A stretch of DNA of 46,945 bases from Actinophytocola sp036555685 (GTDB lineage: Bacteria > Actinomycetota > Actinomycetes > Mycobacteriales > Pseudonocardiaceae): positions 1-46,945 of the forward strand of contig NZ_DATBKY010000215.1 in NCBI RefSeq assembly GCF_036555685.1, read 5' to 3'. The notes below the pieces were generated by a model. It saw only the letters and a list, made by a program, of their open reading frames with translations. It made no database searches and was not told the origin of the DNA. Position 1 is the stretch's first letter, and the number at the start of each line of letters is the position of its first letter. A program made the translations under genes and the position numbers. Below are positions 14,498 through 23,803 of this stretch, piece after piece.

Positions 14498-17400
14498 AGC
14501 CCGCGAGCTCGCGCACCGTTTCGATCGTGGCCTGGCGGCCACGCGTGTACCACTCGGTGAACTCCTCGCCGAGCGCGGCACGCGTGGCCGCCGCCACGCG
14601 TTCGGCGTCCGTGGACGAGAGGTCCGGCAGGCCGCGGACGGCGACGCTCGCGCCGAGCAGCTCCGCGGCACGCCGGGCGTCACCGCCGCTGAGCACGGCA
14701 TCCGCCACGCCTACGAGCACGTGCGCGATCACCGGCGCGTCGTTGGACTGCAGCGCCCAGTCCAGCGCACCGGCGTGCAGCGACGTGGCCGCGTCGTGGT
14801 CGCCCTCGGCGGACGCCAGGAACCCGCACGACACGTCGAGGACGGCCCGGAACTGCGGCGCCACCGACCCCATCTGCTCCATGATCAGCCGGGCGCGCAT
14901 CAGTTCCGCCTGCGCCAGGCCGAGGTCGCCGCGGCGCCGGGCGAAGTCGCCGCTCGCGTGCGCCACGGCGGCGAGCGAGTCCGGCAGCCCCGCGCGGTCG
15001 GCGTCCCGGCGGGCCTGCGCGAGCTCGGCCAACGACTCGTCCTCCCGCCCTAGCCGGGACAGGATGACCGCGAGGCGCAGCCGGTAGCCGACCAGGTCCT
15101 CGTTCACGACCAGCTGCGAGAACAGCCCGACGGCGTCGCGGTACATCTCCATCGCCTCGTCGAGCTGCCCGCGCCAGGCCAGGAGATCGGCGAGCGAGCA
15201 CAGCGAGAACGACATCCCCCAGCGCTCGTTCAGCTCGCGGTAGGCCGCGAGCCCGACGCGGAAGTCCGCCTCCGCCCGGTCGTGCCGGCGGCCCGCGTTG
15301 AGCGACGCGTGCGCGCGCATGACCAGTGCCGTGCCGCGCACCCACGGGTCCGGGTCGCCGGCCAGGTCGTCCATCGCGTCGTCCGGTGGCACCTCGTGCG
15401 CCCGGCCGAACGAGTTCAGCACCTCGGCGAGCGGCCGCATCAACCGCAGCAGCGGGTGGTCGCGGCGCTCGGCCCGGTCGGCCCGCTCGACCGCGCTGGT
15501 GAACCAGCGCAGCGCCGCGTCCTGGTCGCGCAACGCGTCGATGGCGAACAGCGCGCCGAACCCGTACGCCAGCGCCAGATCGTGCTCGGTCGCCCCGGTG
15601 CCGGACCCGATCGCCTCGCTCCCGTCACCCGACAGGGCCAGCACCTCCGCGGCGATCTCCCCGCCCTCGACCTTGTGCCCGCGCAGGAACCAGTACCAGC
15701 CGACGTTCGCGTAGAACCACGTGGCCGTGCGGGCATCGCCCGCGGCGATCGCGGTGCGCAGCGCGGCGTTGACGTTGTCGCCCTCCTCGTCGAGGCGGGC
15801 GAGCCAGTCGAGCTGCTCGGCACGGCGCAGGTACGGCTCGGCGGTCGCGGCGAGCCGGCCGAAGTGGTCGACGTGCGCCCAGCGGACGGCGTCCAGCTCG
15901 CCCGCCTCCGCGAGCCGCTCGACGCCGTACGCCTTGATCGTCTCCAGCAGGCGGTACCGGCCGTCCTCGGTGAGCACGACGAGCGACTTGTCCACAAGGG
16001 ACGACAACACATCGAGCACGTCCTCGGCGGCCAGATCGTCGCCCGCGCACACCTGCTCGGCCGCCGCCAGCGTGGCGCCGCCGGAGAACACCGCGAGCCG
16101 GCGCAGCAGCGTCCGTTCCGCGTCGTCGAGCAGCTCCCAGCTCCAGTCGACGACCGCGCGCAGCGTCTGGTGCCGCGGCAGCGCGAGCCGGCTGCCGCCG
16201 GTCAGCAGCCGGAACCGGTCGTCGAGGCGGGTGGCGACCTGCTCGGGCGAGAGCGTGCGCAGCCGCGCGGCGGCGAGCTCGATGGCGAGCGGCATGCCGT
16301 CCAGCGCCCGGCAGATGTCGATCATGTGCAGCGCGGTGCGGTCGTCGACGGCGAAGCCCGGGCGCACCGCGGCCGCCCGGTCGGCGAGCAGCCGCATCGA
16401 CGGGTAGGTCATCGCCACGTCGCGGGACGCGCGGGCCGGCGGCAGCGGCAGCGGGTCGACCGGCCAGAGCGTCTCGCCGGTGATGCCGAGCGGTTCCCGG
16501 CTCGTGGCGAGGATCCGCAGCCGCGGGCACTCCCCCAGCAGCCGGTTCGCGAGTGCGGCGGCGGCGCCGATGAGGTGCTCGCAGTTGTCCAGCACGAGCA
16601 GCATCGAGCGGTTCGACAGGGCCGCGGCGAGCCGGTCGGCCGGCGCGGCGGTCTCGGCCGGGACGCCCAGCACCGGGCCGGTGACGACCAGGGTCTGGGC
16701 GCGCAGGCCGAGCGCGGAGAGCACGGCCTGCGGCAGGTCGGCGCCGTCGGACACCGGCGCCAGCTCGACGAGCCACACGTCGCGGACGCGGTCGAGCAGC
16801 GCGCGGGCCACCTCGGTGGCGAGCCGGGTCTTGCCCGACCCGCCCGGTCCGGTCAGCGTCACGAGCCGCGACGCGCCGACCATGGCCGACACGCGCGTGA
16901 GGTCGGTGTCCCGGCCGACGAAGCTGGTGAGCGCGGCGCGCAGGTTCGTGTGCGGGCGCTCCTGGCGCGACGGGTCGCCTTGCAGGATCGACAGGTGCAG
17001 CGCGGTGAGGTCTCGGGACGGGTCGGCACCGAGCTCGTCGGCCAGGGCCTCCCGCAGCCGGGCGAAGACCGCCAGCGCGTCGCCGGTGCGGCCGGACTGT
17101 GCGAGCGCGCGCATCAGCAGGGCGGCGAACCGCTCGTGCAGCGGGTGCTCGGCGACCAGCGACTCGAGCTCGGCGACGAGGTCGCCGTGGTGGCGGACGA
17201 GGTCGGCCTCGATGCGGTCGCCGAGCGCGGCGAGCCGCAGCTCCTGCAGCCGGGCCAGCGGGGCCTGGGTGAACGCCGCGTCCGCCGCGTCGGCGAGTGC
17301 CGGCCCACGCCACAGGTCGAGCGCGCCACGCAGCGTGCGGGCGGCGGCGGCCGGGTCATCGGCGAGCTCGGCGCGGCCCTGGGCGGCGAGGCGCTCGAAG

Positions 17401-17696
17401 CGGTGCAGGTCGACGTCGTCGGGCGGCACGGCGAGGCGGTAGCCGGCGGGTGTCGACTCGACGACCGGCTCGGGCAGCGCCCGGCGCAGCCGGGAGACCA
17501 GCGCCTGCAGCGCGTTCGTCGCCTCCGCGGGCGGGCCGGCACCCCAGACACCGTCGATGAGCTGCGCGTTGGTGACCACGCGGCCGGGGTCGAGCGCCAG
17601 CAGGATCAGCAGGGTGCGCAGCCGCGCGCCGGTGATCTCCACCGGCCGCCCGTCGTCGGCCCGGACCTCGACCGGTCCGAGCATCGCGATACGCAC
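14481..17696 (-). CDS. AfsR/SARP-family regulator with BTAD, NB-ARC and TPR domains
   Basis: A 1071-residue regulator. The order is an OmpR-type winged-helix DNA-binding domain (about residues 1-90, ending ESTPAGYRL), a bacterial transcriptional activation domain (about 95-245, DVDLHRFERL to LLMRALAQSGR), an AAA/NB-ARC ATPase with Walker A GPGGSGKT (near residue 283) and Walker B LLVLDNCEHL (near 367), then winged-helix and TPR repeats to the end. Such proteins activate secondary metabolism or stress genes. It converges on and overlaps the DrrB gene and may control that exporter. The GTG at 17696 has no good ribosome binding site; ATG at 17684 is an alternative start. Confidence 0.88.
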   Translation of the reverse strand: MRIAMLGPVEVRADDGRPVEITGARLRTLLILLALDPGRVVTNAQLIDGVWGAGPPAEATNALQALVSRLRRALPEPVVESTPAGYRLAVPPDDVDLHRFERLAAQGRAELADDPAAAARTLRGALDLWRGPALADAADAAFTQAPLARLQELRLAALGDRIEADLVRHHGDLVAELESLVAEHPLHERFAALLMRALAQSGRTGDALAVFARLREALADELGADPSRDLTALHLSILQGDPSRQERPHTNLRAALTSFVGRDTDLTRVSAMVGASRLVTLTGPGGSGKTRLATEVARALLDRVRDVWLVELAPVSDGADLPQAVLSALGLRAQTLVVTGPVLGVPAETAAPADRLAAALSNRSMLLVLDNCEHLIGAAAALANRLLGECPRLRILATSREPLGITGETLWPVDPLPLPPARASRDVAMTYPSMRLLADRAAAVRPGFAVDDRTALHMIDICRALDGMPLAIELAAARLRTLSPEQVATRLDDRFRLLTGGSRLALPRHQTLRAVVDWSWELLDDAERTLLRRLAVFSGGATLAAAEQVCAGDDLAAEDVLDVLSSLVDKSLVVLTEDGRYRLLETIKAYGVERLAEAGELDAVRWAHVDHFGRLAATAEPYLRRAEQLDWLARLDEEGDNVNAALRTAIAAGDARTATWFYANVGWYWFLRGHKVEGGEIAAEVLALSGDGSEAIGSGTGATEHDLALAYGFGALFAIDALRDQDAALRWFTSAVERADRAERRDHPLLRLMRPLAEVLNSFGRAHEVPPDDAMDDLAGDPDPWVRGTALVMRAHASLNAGRRHDRAEADFRVGLAAYRELNERWGMSFSLCSLADLLAWRGQLDEAMEMYRDAVGLFSQLVVNEDLVGYRLRLAVILSRLGREDESLAELAQARRDADRAGLPDSLAAVAHASGDFARRRGDLGLAQAELMRARLIMEQMGSVAPQFRAVLDVSCGFLASAEGDHDAATSLHAGALDWALQSNDAPVIAHVLVGVADAVLSGGDARRAAELLGASVAVRGLPDLSSTDAERVAAATRAALGEEFTEWYTRGRQATIETVRELAGFTPAV

Positions 17697-17727
17697 GTGT
17701 CGATTCTGCCTTCCCCCACCGACGTGG

Positions 17728-17733
17728 CAGGCT
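17728..17733 (+). promoter_or_regulatory. Possible leaderless -10 (CAGGCT) of the exonuclease
   Basis: CAGGCT, one base off TAGGCT, stands seven bases before the GTG start in a 44-base divergent gap that contains no ribosome binding site and no TANNNT hexamer. Confidence 0.35.
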
Positions 17734-17740
17734 GGCGCCT

Positions 17741-18682
17741 GTGAGTCGTCCCCTTGCGCTGCTGGACTCGGCCAGCCTCTACTTCCGGTCCTACTTCGCG
17801 CTACCCGATTCGATGACCGCGCCCGACGGTACGCCGGTCAACGCGGTCCGCGGGTTCGCCGACACGATCGCCCGCATCCTCACCGAGCGGAAGCCGTCCC
17901 GGCTGGTGGCGTGCCTGGACGCGGACTGGCGGCCGGCGTTCCGGGTCAGGGCGCTGCCCTCGTACAAGGCGCACCGCGTGGCCGACCCGAAGAACAACAT
18001 CGAGGAGGTGCCGGACACGCTGACCCCGCAGATCCCGATCATCCTCGACCTGCTCGACGCGGTCGGGCTCGCCACCGCCGAGGCTGCCGGCTTCGAGGCG
18101 GACGACGTGATCGGCACGCTCGCACACCGGGAGGGCACCGACCCGGTCGAGGTCGTCTCCGGCGACCGGGACCTGTTCCAGGTCGTCCGCGAGGAGCCGA
18201 CGCCCGTCTCGGTCGTGTACGTCGGCCGCGGGTGGGCGAAGGCCGAGGTCATCGGGCCACGCGAGCTGGCCGCCCGCTACGAGCTGCCCGAGGAGAACGC
18301 CGGCCCGGCATACGCGGACATGGCACTGCTGCGCGGCGACCCCTCCGACGGGCTGCCCGGCGTGACCGGCGTCGGCGAGAAGACCGCGGCGAAGCTGATC
18401 AAGCGGTTCGGCTCGCTGGAGGGCCTGCTCGCCGCCGCCGAGGCGGGCGACAAGCTGGTGCCGCTGCGGGTCAAGACGGCCCTCGAGGACGCCGCCAAGT
18501 ACGTCGCCGCCGCGCCGCTCGTGGTCCGCGTGGCCAAGGACGCCGAGGTCGTCGTCGACCGGCGCGACGCCGTGCCGGCGAAGCCGCGCGACCTCGACCG
18601 GGTGCGGGCGCTGCAGGAGAAGTGGGACCTGAGCACGTCGGTGGACCGGTTGCTGGCCGCGTTGCCGGCCGCGACCGCATAG
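17741..18682 (+). CDS. 5'-3' exonuclease (PolA N-terminal domain family)
   Basis: A 313-residue stand-alone flap/5'-3' exonuclease like the N-terminal domain of DNA polymerase I. The metal-binding aspartates are visible in order: LLDSASL, LVACLDADW, EADDVIGTLA, VVSGDRDLFQVV, and PSDGLPGVTGVGEKTAAKLI, the last being a helix-hairpin-helix. The helical arch includes YKAHR. It would remove RNA primers or flaps during replication and repair. A homologue sits between pepE and the DUF4333/helY genes in mycobacteria, so this is conserved synteny. Start GTG. Confidence 0.88.
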   Translation: MSRPLALLDSASLYFRSYFALPDSMTAPDGTPVNAVRGFADTIARILTERKPSRLVACLDADWRPAFRVRALPSYKAHRVADPKNNIEEVPDTLTPQIPIILDLLDAVGLATAEAAGFEADDVIGTLAHREGTDPVEVVSGDRDLFQVVREEPTPVSVVYVGRGWAKAEVIGPRELAARYELPEENAGPAYADMALLRGDPSDGLPGVTGVGEKTAAKLIKRFGSLEGLLAAAEAGDKLVPLRVKTALEDAAKYVAAAPLVVRVAKDAEVVVDRRDAVPAKPRDLDRVRALQEKWDLSTSVDRLLAALPAATA

Positions 18683-18727
18683 CGCCCCACGGCACGAGGC
18701 CACGACGACCCGGACGCGCCTACCGCA

Positions 18728-18847
18728 TCAACCCGGAGGCGGGCCGGCGTAGTCGGTCAGCTCGGGGTGTTCGGGCTCATCGGGGCCGCAGCTCGTGGCG
18801 AGGACGGCCGCGACCGCGAGCAGCGCCGCCAGGACCACGCGCCGCAT
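18728..18847 (-). CDS. Very small putative lipoprotein (39 residues)
   Basis: A 39-codon frame that starts ATG at 18847 and ends TGA at 18728. It opens with MRRVVLAALL, continues with an alanine/valine-rich hydrophobic core, and reaches LATSCG, a loose lipobox with C20, followed by an acidic, proline-rich tail ending AGPPPG. AGGGGA lies nine bases upstream of the ATG, and the gene begins 23 bases after the stop of the Eis-like gene on the same strand, so it could be cotranscribed. Signal sequence, lipobox and ribosome binding site agree, but at this length chance cannot be excluded. Function unknown. Confidence 0.45.
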   Translation of the reverse strand: MRRVVLAALLAVAAVLATSCGPDEPEHPELTDYAGPPPG

Positions 18848-18870
18848 GCTCCCCCGTCCCCTGTCCGGCA

Positions 18871-20109
18871 TCAGAACAAGCTACCGCACCAGGACGGCCG
18901 GTCCGTGGCGAAGAGCCGGTCGGCCGCCTCGGCCGCGACCGGGTTTTTGGCGGTGAGCCGGCCGATCGCGGCGAGCGTCGAGGGCCGCCACGTGCCGAGG
19001 TAGATCATCCCGAGCGCCTCCACGGTCATCGTGAGGCCGGGCGGCGAGCTCGTGCGTTCCGTCCCTTGTGGACTGATCAGGTAGCGGCCGGAGTTGCCGG
19101 GCAGCAAGGGATCCACGATCTCGATCACCACGGGGTCGGCCGGACCGTAGGTGCGGGCGGCGAGCGCGCGGGGCACGTCCACGACCCGTACCCACAGCTC
19201 GTCGTCCGGGTCGCTGCGCAGCGCGAACAGGTCGGTGAGCATCGCCTCGATCGGGTCGTCCATGGGGCGGCCGTAGGCGATGAGCTCCTCGACGAGGTCG
19301 ATGCCGATCAGGTAGCGCCACAGGTCGTTGGCCACGCCCTGGTTCGCCGCGTGGAAGTCGAGCACGTACAGGCGGGAGCCGTCGCGCGGGTCGCCGGAGT
19401 GGTACGGGCCCGGCTTGTAGCCGACCCAGCCGTCGATCGTGCCGTCGGCGCCGTGGTGCGCGGCCACGCGGAAGTACTCGTGTGCGAACCGGCGCTCGTA
19501 GCCGAGCACCCACCACGACTGCCCGCGGCTCATCATGCCCGGGCGGGTGGCCTGCAGCGGCGGGTACGCGGCGGGCAGCAGCGTCAGCGCCTCGTCGGTG
19601 GAGAGCAGCCGGACGGTGCCGGCGGTGGGGACGTCGTCGCGCAGGCGGGCGCGGCCGGACCGGAGCTTGACGGACCGGCCGAGCGTGCCGAGCCCGTAGC
19701 CGAAGCGCCCGTAGATGGCCGGCTCGCTCGCGTGCAGGGCGGCGAGCGTCTCGCCGGCGGCGGCGAGGTCCTCGAGTTCCCGGCGGATCATCGCGGTGAG
19801 CGCGCCGCGGCGGCGGTGGTCGGCGCGGACGCCGACGCCGGTGACCGCGGCCATCGGCACGGTCGCGCCGCCGGGCACGGTCATGCTCGAGGCGAGCGAG
19901 GTCACCGTGCCGATCATGGTGTCGCCGGCGAAGGCGCCGTAGCTGCGGCCGGGCTCGTAGACCTTGGCCCAGACCGCCCATTTCTCGTCGTCGTGCGGCG
20001 GTTCGTGCAGCGCCTCGCGGAACACGGTGCTGGCCGTGCGAAGCTCACCGTCGGAGAGCACGCGCACGTCGAAGGAGGTGTCCCGCGCGGGCGCGAGTGT
20101 CTGCGTCAC
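18871..20109 (-). CDS. Eis-like GNAT N-acetyltransferase
   Basis: A 412-residue protein with the tripartite Eis architecture: an N-terminal GNAT domain with the acetyl-CoA loop VTGVGVRADHRRRGALTAMI (about residues 88-107), a second GNAT-like domain, and a C-terminal sterol-carrier-like domain. The chain ends in a phenylalanine (CGSLF), and the free terminal carboxylate is catalytic in Eis. Family members acetylate aminoglycosides and protein lysines. Y-rich ASEPAIYGRFGYG is the conserved family segment. GTG start. It stands alone upstream of the small lipoprotein; the physiological acceptor is not known. Confidence 0.85.
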   Translation of the reverse strand: MTQTLAPARDTSFDVRVLSDGELRTASTVFREALHEPPHDDEKWAVWAKVYEPGRSYGAFAGDTMIGTVTSLASSMTVPGGATVPMAAVTGVGVRADHRRRGALTAMIRRELEDLAAAGETLAALHASEPAIYGRFGYGLGTLGRSVKLRSGRARLRDDVPTAGTVRLLSTDEALTLLPAAYPPLQATRPGMMSRGQSWWVLGYERRFAHEYFRVAAHHGADGTIDGWVGYKPGPYHSGDPRDGSRLYVLDFHAANQGVANDLWRYLIGIDLVEELIAYGRPMDDPIEAMLTDLFALRSDPDDELWVRVVDVPRALAARTYGPADPVVIEIVDPLLPGNSGRYLISPQGTERTSSPPGLTMTVEALGMIYLGTWRPSTLAAIGRLTAKNPVAAEAADRLFATDRPSWCGSLF

Positions 20110-20149
20110 CGCCCGATGATGACCGCTGCGCGCCCGCCGCGCGAGCGAG

Positions 20150-20788
20150 TTACTTGCCTTCCGGAGTGGAGACCTCGTACTGGCCGTCGTTGTTGACGAC
20201 CGTGATCTTGACGGTCTGCACCTCGTCGCGGATTGTCACCTTGCACTCGAAGGTGTTGCCCTGCTTGACCTCCTGGTCGGCCGGACAGTCCACTTTGGAG
20301 ATATCCTCGGCGGGCTCGTTGTAGTTCTCCACGAGGATCTTCTTCACGCCGTTGTCGCCCTCGAGGGCGTTCTCGTCGAAGACCTTCTTCGTGAGGAAGC
20401 CCGGAGTCACGAAGCCCAGCACCGCGAACACACCGGCGGCGAGCACGACGACCACGACGACGACCCAGATCCACGCGCTGCCGCCCTTCTTCGGCGGCGG
20501 GCCGTACGGCGACTGACCCGGATAGCCCTGCGGCTGGCCGTACCCACCGTAGGGCTGCTGCTGCGGCTGACCGTACGGGTACTGCTGCGTGGGCTGCTGC
20601 TGGCCGTACCCGCCGTACGGCTGCTGCGACGGATCCGGCTGCCCGTAAGGCGGCTGCCCGTAACCCTGACCCGGCTGCGCCGGGACGCCGCCCGACGGCG
20701 TACCCGGGGTCGGACCGCCGCCGTAGGGCTGCTGTCCCCACTGCTGCTGCGGGTCGTTCCCACCGGGAGGCCCGTAGGGGCTCGTCAT
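20150..20788 (-). CDS. Pro/Gly/Gln-rich single-pass membrane protein with DUF4333 domain
   Basis: A 212-residue protein. Residues 1-100 are a low-complexity cytoplasmic tail rich in P, G, Q and Y, with PYG/QPYGGYG repeats, followed by PPPKKGG, a transmembrane helix (about residues 105-130, IWVVVVVVVLAAG) and an extracytoplasmic DUF4333-type domain with two cysteines (DCPADQEV and FECKVTI), probably a disulfide. It is downstream of helY on the same strand, the position occupied by a membrane protein in mycobacteria. TATGGT at 20835-20830 is a candidate -10 in the 122-base gap, and GGAGG precedes the ATG. Function unknown. Its tail resembles those of the proteins at 43.2-46.9 kb. Confidence 0.82.
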   Translation of the reverse strand: MTSPYGPPGGNDPQQQWGQQPYGGGPTPGTPSGGVPAQPGQGYGQPPYGQPDPSQQPYGGYGQQQPTQQYPYGQPQQQPYGGYGQPQGYPGQSPYGPPPKKGGSAWIWVVVVVVVLAAGVFAVLGFVTPGFLTKKVFDENALEGDNGVKKILVENYNEPAEDISKVDCPADQEVKQGNTFECKVTIRDEVQTVKITVVNNDGQYEVSTPEGK

Positions 20789-20910
20789 CGTTCGCCTCCG
20801 CCACGTCGGGTCTGGTCTCGCGCGATCAAACCATATCGGCAGGTGAACATCCCGTGTGCGCCGCCACGCGAATGCCAGCCATCTGGCCCAAGCCGTTCGG
20901 GCCGCCCCGG

Positions 20911-23661
20911 TCAGGCCGTGCCAAGTGCGACAACGCCGCGCCGCATGCTCCGCACCGCCTCGGCCGCGGCCGCGCCGACGGGATGTGCCTTGCCCATCAC
21001 ATCACGCAGCTGGTCGAGCAAGTCGATCACCTGACGGGACCACCGGACGAAGTCGCCGGCCGAGATCTCCGCGCCCGCCGTCTCGGCCGCCGTCATCACC
21101 TTCTCGAGCGACTCGCCGCGCGCCCACCGGTACACCGTCCACGCGAAGCCCGCGTCCGGCTGCCGGGTCCGCTCGAGCTTGTGCCGCCGTTCGTCGGACT
21201 CCAGCGCCGTCCACAGCCGCGCGGTCTCGGTGAGCGCGTCGGTCACCGGCCCGGCAGGCACGCGCGCCTCGGCCGGCGTGTCCCGGCGCGACTCGAACAC
21301 CAGGGCCGACACGACCGCCGCGAGCTCGGGCGCGGTCAACGAGTCCCACACGCCGTGCCGCAGGCACTCGGCCGCCAGCAGGTCGGACTCGCTGTAGAGC
21401 CGGGCCAGGCGCCGGCCGGCGTCGGTCACGCCGTCCTCGCCGTCGAGGTAGCCGCGTTCGGTCAGCAACGCACGGATCCGGTCGAAGCCGCGGGCCAGCG
21501 AGTGGGTGGTGGCCGCGACCTTCTGCGCCAGCTGCTGGGTCTCCGTGGTGAGCCTGCGGTGCCGTTCCGCCCAGCGGGCGTGCGTCTCCCGGTCTTCGCA
21601 GCCGTGGCACGGGTGCGCCCGCAACGCCCGCCGCAGCGCCGCCAGCTCGCGGTCCTCGCCGTCGCCGCCCGAGCGCCGCCGGTTCCGGCCGGGCGCCTCG
21701 ATGCCGGTGTTGCGCAGTGTCGAGGCGAGGTCGCGGCGCGACCGCGGCGAGCGCAGGTCGACCTGCTTGGGCAGCTTCACCCGGCCGAGCGGCTCGACCG
21801 GCACCGGGAAGTCGGCGACCGAGAGCCGCCCGGCCCACCGGTCCTCGGTGATCACCAGCGGCCGCGGCTCGCCCATGGAGTCCACGCCCGGGTCGACCAC
21901 GATCGCGAGCCCCGTGCGGCGGCCGGACGGCACGGCGATCACGTCACCCTTGCGCAGCGACTCCAGCGAGCGCGCCGCCTCCGCCCGCCGGGCCGTCGCG
22001 TTGCGGCGGGACAGGGACTTCTCGCGCTCGGACAGCTTCGCCCGCAGCTCCATGTACTCCGCGAAGTCGCCGAGATGGCAGGTCATCGACTCGCGGTAGC
22101 CCTCGATCGCCTCGCGGTTGCGCTCGATCCGCCGGGCGAGCCCGACCACCGAGCGGTCCGCCTGGAACTGCGCGAACGACTGCTCGAGCAGCTCGCGGGC
22201 GGCCTGCGCGCCGAGCCGGTCGACGAGGTTGACCGCCATGTTGTACGCGGGCCGGAACGACGAGCGCAGCGGGTAGGTCCGGGTGGAGGCGAGCCCCGCG
22301 ACCGCCTTCGGGTCCACCCCGGGACCCCAGACGACCACCGCGTGCCCCTCGATGTCGATGCCGCGCCGCCCGGCCCGGCCGGTGAGCTGCGTGTACTCCC
22401 CCGGCGTCAGCTCGACGTGCGCCTCACCGTTGTACTTCACCAGCCGCTCGAGCACGACCGTGCGCGCGGGCATGTTGATGCCGAGCGCCAGGGTCTCGGT
22501 GGCGAACACGACCTTGACCAGGCCGCGGACGAACAGCTCTTCGACGGTCTCCTTGAACGCCGGCAGCAGCCCGGCGTGGTGGCTCGCGAACCCGCGCTCG
22601 AGCGCCTCGCGCCACTCCCAGAAGCCCAGCACGCGCAGGTCGGCGTCGTTGAGGTCCCTGGTGCGCGCGTCGACGATCCGCCGGATCTCGGCGATCTCCG
22701 CGTCGGTGGTCATCCGCAGGCCCGAGCGTGCGCACTGGGCCACGGCGGCGTCGCAGCCGACCCGGCTGAACACGAACACGATGGCCGGCAGCAGGCCGGC
22801 GCCGTCGAGCCGGGCCACGACGTCCACCCGGGACGGCGGCCGGAACCGGGGGCCGCGGGGCGCCGGGCGGCCCCGGCCGCGAGGCCGCGGACCGCGCCAC
22901 GGCGCCTGCTCGCGGGCCGCGTTCTCGGTGCGGCGCAACAGTTCCGGGTTGATCCGCGGGTGGCCCTCGGCGTCCTCGCCGGCGAAGAGGTCGAGCATCC
23001 GGCCGGAGACCATCATGTGCTGCCAGAGCGGCACGGGCCGGTGCTCGTCGACCACGACCGTCGTGTCGCCGCGCACCTCGACGAGCCAGTCGCCGAACTC
23101 CTCCGCGTTGCTGACCGTCGCGGACAGGCTGATCAACCGCACCCACTCCGGGAGGTGCAGGATGACCTCCTCCCACACGGCGCCGCGGAACTGGTCGGCG
23201 AGATAGTGCACCTCGTCCATCACGACGTAGCCGAGGCCGTCGAGGGTCGCCGAACCCGCGTAGAGCATGTTGCGCAGGACCTCGGTGGTCATCACGACGA
23301 TCGGCGCGCTGCCGTTGACCGACGTGTCGCCGGTGAGCAGGCCGACCATCTTCGCCCCGTACCGCTCGACGAGGTCGGCGTACTTCTGGTTCGACAGCGC
23401 CTTGATCGGCGTGGTGTAGAAGCACTTGCGGCCCTCGGCGAGCGCGAGGTGCACCGCGAACTCCCCGACGACGGTCTTGCCGGCCCCGGTCGGCGCGCAC
23501 ACCAGCACGCCGTGCCCGTCCTCGAGTGCGGCGCACGCCTGGTCCTGGAACGGGTCGAGCTCGAAGGGCAGCTGCTGGACGAACTCGGTCAGCTTGGGAT
23601 AGCTGGACCGGCGCCGTGACGCCGCGTAAGCCTCGGCCGGAGATGGAGAAGGGCTGGCCAC
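20911..23661 (-). CDS. helY: Ski2/Mtr4-like DExH-box helicase HelY
   Basis: A 916-residue superfamily 2 helicase, probably acting on RNA. Motif I is VCAPTGAGKT (about residue 55), motif II DEVH (about 148), motif III SATVSN, and motif VI QLTGRAGRRGID. The long C-terminal region with SH3-like/arch segments and a terminal DSHCT-type helical domain (ASGDFVRW-like EISAGDFVRWSRQVIDLLDQL) is typical of Ski2/Mtr4. An inserted RGPRPRGRGRPAPRGPRFRPP stretch (basic, RG-rich) lies near residue 255 and may bind RNA. It is last of the run tatA, tatC, dagK, helY, as in mycobacteria apart from dagK. GTG start with no ribosome binding site. Confidence 0.9.
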   Translation of the reverse strand: MASPSPSPAEAYAASRRRSSYPKLTEFVQQLPFELDPFQDQACAALEDGHGVLVCAPTGAGKTVVGEFAVHLALAEGRKCFYTTPIKALSNQKYADLVERYGAKMVGLLTGDTSVNGSAPIVVMTTEVLRNMLYAGSATLDGLGYVVMDEVHYLADQFRGAVWEEVILHLPEWVRLISLSATVSNAEEFGDWLVEVRGDTTVVVDEHRPVPLWQHMMVSGRMLDLFAGEDAEGHPRINPELLRRTENAAREQAPWRGPRPRGRGRPAPRGPRFRPPSRVDVVARLDGAGLLPAIVFVFSRVGCDAAVAQCARSGLRMTTDAEIAEIRRIVDARTRDLNDADLRVLGFWEWREALERGFASHHAGLLPAFKETVEELFVRGLVKVVFATETLALGINMPARTVVLERLVKYNGEAHVELTPGEYTQLTGRAGRRGIDIEGHAVVVWGPGVDPKAVAGLASTRTYPLRSSFRPAYNMAVNLVDRLGAQAARELLEQSFAQFQADRSVVGLARRIERNREAIEGYRESMTCHLGDFAEYMELRAKLSEREKSLSRRNATARRAEAARSLESLRKGDVIAVPSGRRTGLAIVVDPGVDSMGEPRPLVITEDRWAGRLSVADFPVPVEPLGRVKLPKQVDLRSPRSRRDLASTLRNTGIEAPGRNRRRSGGDGEDRELAALRRALRAHPCHGCEDRETHARWAERHRRLTTETQQLAQKVAATTHSLARGFDRIRALLTERGYLDGEDGVTDAGRRLARLYSESDLLAAECLRHGVWDSLTAPELAAVVSALVFESRRDTPAEARVPAGPVTDALTETARLWTALESDERRHKLERTRQPDAGFAWTVYRWARGESLEKVMTAAETAGAEISAGDFVRWSRQVIDLLDQLRDVMGKAHPVGAAAAEAVRSMRRGVVALGTA

Positions 23662-23668
23662 ACTCCAA

Positions 23669-23674
23669 AGCCTG
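23669..23674 (-). promoter_or_regulatory. Possible leaderless -10 (CAGGCT) of helY
   Basis: CAGGCT stands seven bases before the helY GTG, the same arrangement as at the exonuclease gene. It suggests that helY has its own promoter in the 142-base gap after dagK. Confidence 0.35.
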
Positions 23675-23803
23675 TCACACGACGCGCGCGCTCACTTGGC
23701 GGACCCGACCCGCGAGCGAGTGCAGCCGCGTCCGCCGGCCGGACTGACGATCAGCGCGGGCGTGCGGGACGAACGCCGAGCGGCGCCGGAGGGAGGACTG
23801 CGG

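Noticed and set aside
15282..17744. 820-codon open frame opposite the AfsR/SARP gene
   Set aside because: Arginine/glycine-rich shadow of a high-GC coding strand; no domain, no ribosome binding site, and the minus-strand protein has full domain structure.
17557..20196. 879-codon open frame crossing several genes
   Set aside because: It spans the end of the SARP gene, the exonuclease and the antisense of the Eis-like gene, so it cannot be one real gene.
20854..23619. 921-codon open frame opposite helY
   Set aside because: Composition is antisense-like (R, G, H, V rich) and the helicase motifs on the other strand are unambiguous.
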